Below, piece by piece: positions 4,972 through 5,330 of a stretch of 5,330 bases of DNA. The notes below the pieces were generated by a model that had not been told where the DNA came from, searched no databases, and worked only from the letters and a program-made list of their open reading frames with translations. Position 1 is the stretch's first letter; the number at the start of each line of letters is the position of its first letter. The DNA is taken from contig CABUHP010000131.1 in NCBI GenBank assembly GCA_902491415.1, forward strand, positions 1 through 5,330. The letters run 5' to 3'. The translations under genes were made by a program, and so were the position numbers. Origin of the DNA: an uncultured Collinsella sp. GTDB taxonomy: Bacteria; Actinomycetota; Coriobacteriia; Coriobacteriales; Coriobacteriaceae.

Positions 4972-5330
4972 ATGGCTATCGAGAAGACCTTCATCATGAT
5001 TAAGCCCGACGCCGTGCGCGATCGCAAAATCGGCGAGATTGTTGCTCGCATTGAGCGCAGCGGTCTTGTCATCGAGCGCATGGAGATGACCACGCTCGAG
5101 CGCGCTACCGTCGAGGAGCACTACGCCCATCTGGCCGACAAGCCCTTCTTTGGCGGTCTCTGCGACTTTATGACGAGCGGTCCGGTCGTCAAGATGGTCG
5201 TTTCCGGTCTCTCCGCTGTTGCTAAGATGCGCACCCTCATGGGCGCTACCAACCCGCTTGACGCTGCTCCTGGTACCATCCGCGGCGACTTTGCCGTCGA
5301 TGTCAACGCCAACGTGATCCACGGCTCCGA
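4972..5330 (+). CDS. ndk: Nucleoside diphosphate kinase (3' end beyond window)
   Basis: Moves the gamma phosphate from ATP to nucleoside diphosphates through a phosphohistidine, balancing NTP and dNTP pools in the cytosol. 119 codons are visible before the right edge, and the family is usually about 135-150 aa, so only the C-terminal end is missing. Family marks are KTFIMIKPDAV (5-15, with Lys11 and the KPD motif), HYAHLADKPFF (50-60), MRTLMGATNP (86-95, with Arg87) and GTIRGDF (101-107, with Arg104). The active-site motif NVIHGS has catalytic His117 at the very end. No stop or frameshift appears in the visible part. It has its own promoter and ribosome site, downstream of the argH terminator, so it is probably expressed independently of the arg genes. 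Confidence 0.97.
   Translation, partial: MAIEKTFIMIKPDAVRDRKIGEIVARIERSGLVIERMEMTTLERATVEEHYAHLADKPFFGGLCDFMTSGPVVKMVVSGLSAVAKMRTLMGATNPLDAAPGTIRGDFAVDVNANVIHGS

Overview
The window reads as chromosomal DNA from a moderately GC-rich bacterium. Genes use C/G-ending codons, have GAAAGG or AAGGAG ribosome sites, and are spaced by short AT-richer gaps. The proteins and layout suggest an actinobacterial lineage, possibly Coriobacteriia (Collinsella-like). That placement is an inference from general resemblance, not a database result.

Layout. (1) 25-852, minus strand: a Cof-type HAD phosphatase, divergent from everything to its right. (2) 853-1406: a 554-base divergent intergenic region with no conventional gene. 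On the plus strand it holds what looks like a complete arginine-specific transcription attenuator. A promoter lies near 996-1023. A strong ribosome site precedes a 24-codon leader ORF (1127-1201) ending in three CGA (Arg) codons and TAA. An intrinsic terminator follows at about 1264-1312. Upstream of the terminator is a segment (1253-1261) that can pair either with the Arg codons or with the terminator's 5' arm. (3) 1407-2633: argG, argininosuccinate synthase. (4) 2634-3155: a strong GC-rich hairpin (2787-2816), then an unrecognised 56-aa small ORF (2867-3037) with a good ribosome site. (5) 3156-4586: argH, argininosuccinate lyase, closed by a terminator at 4637-4670. (6) 4671-4971: a gap with competing inverted repeats, a 16-codon micro-ORF built on a tandem repeat, and an extended -10 promoter. 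(7) 4972 to the right edge: ndk, nucleoside diphosphate kinase, cut off by the window just after its catalytic histidine.

How the genes work together. ArgG joins citrulline and aspartate using ATP, and ArgH splits the product into arginine and fumarate, so the centre of the window is the last two steps of arginine biosynthesis. The leader upstream of argG would let arginyl-tRNA supply set argG transcription. The HAD phosphatase and Ndk have no evident link to arginine and appear to be independent transcription units.

The most interesting element is the putative Arg leader/attenuator. The 56-aa ORF between argG and argH is second.
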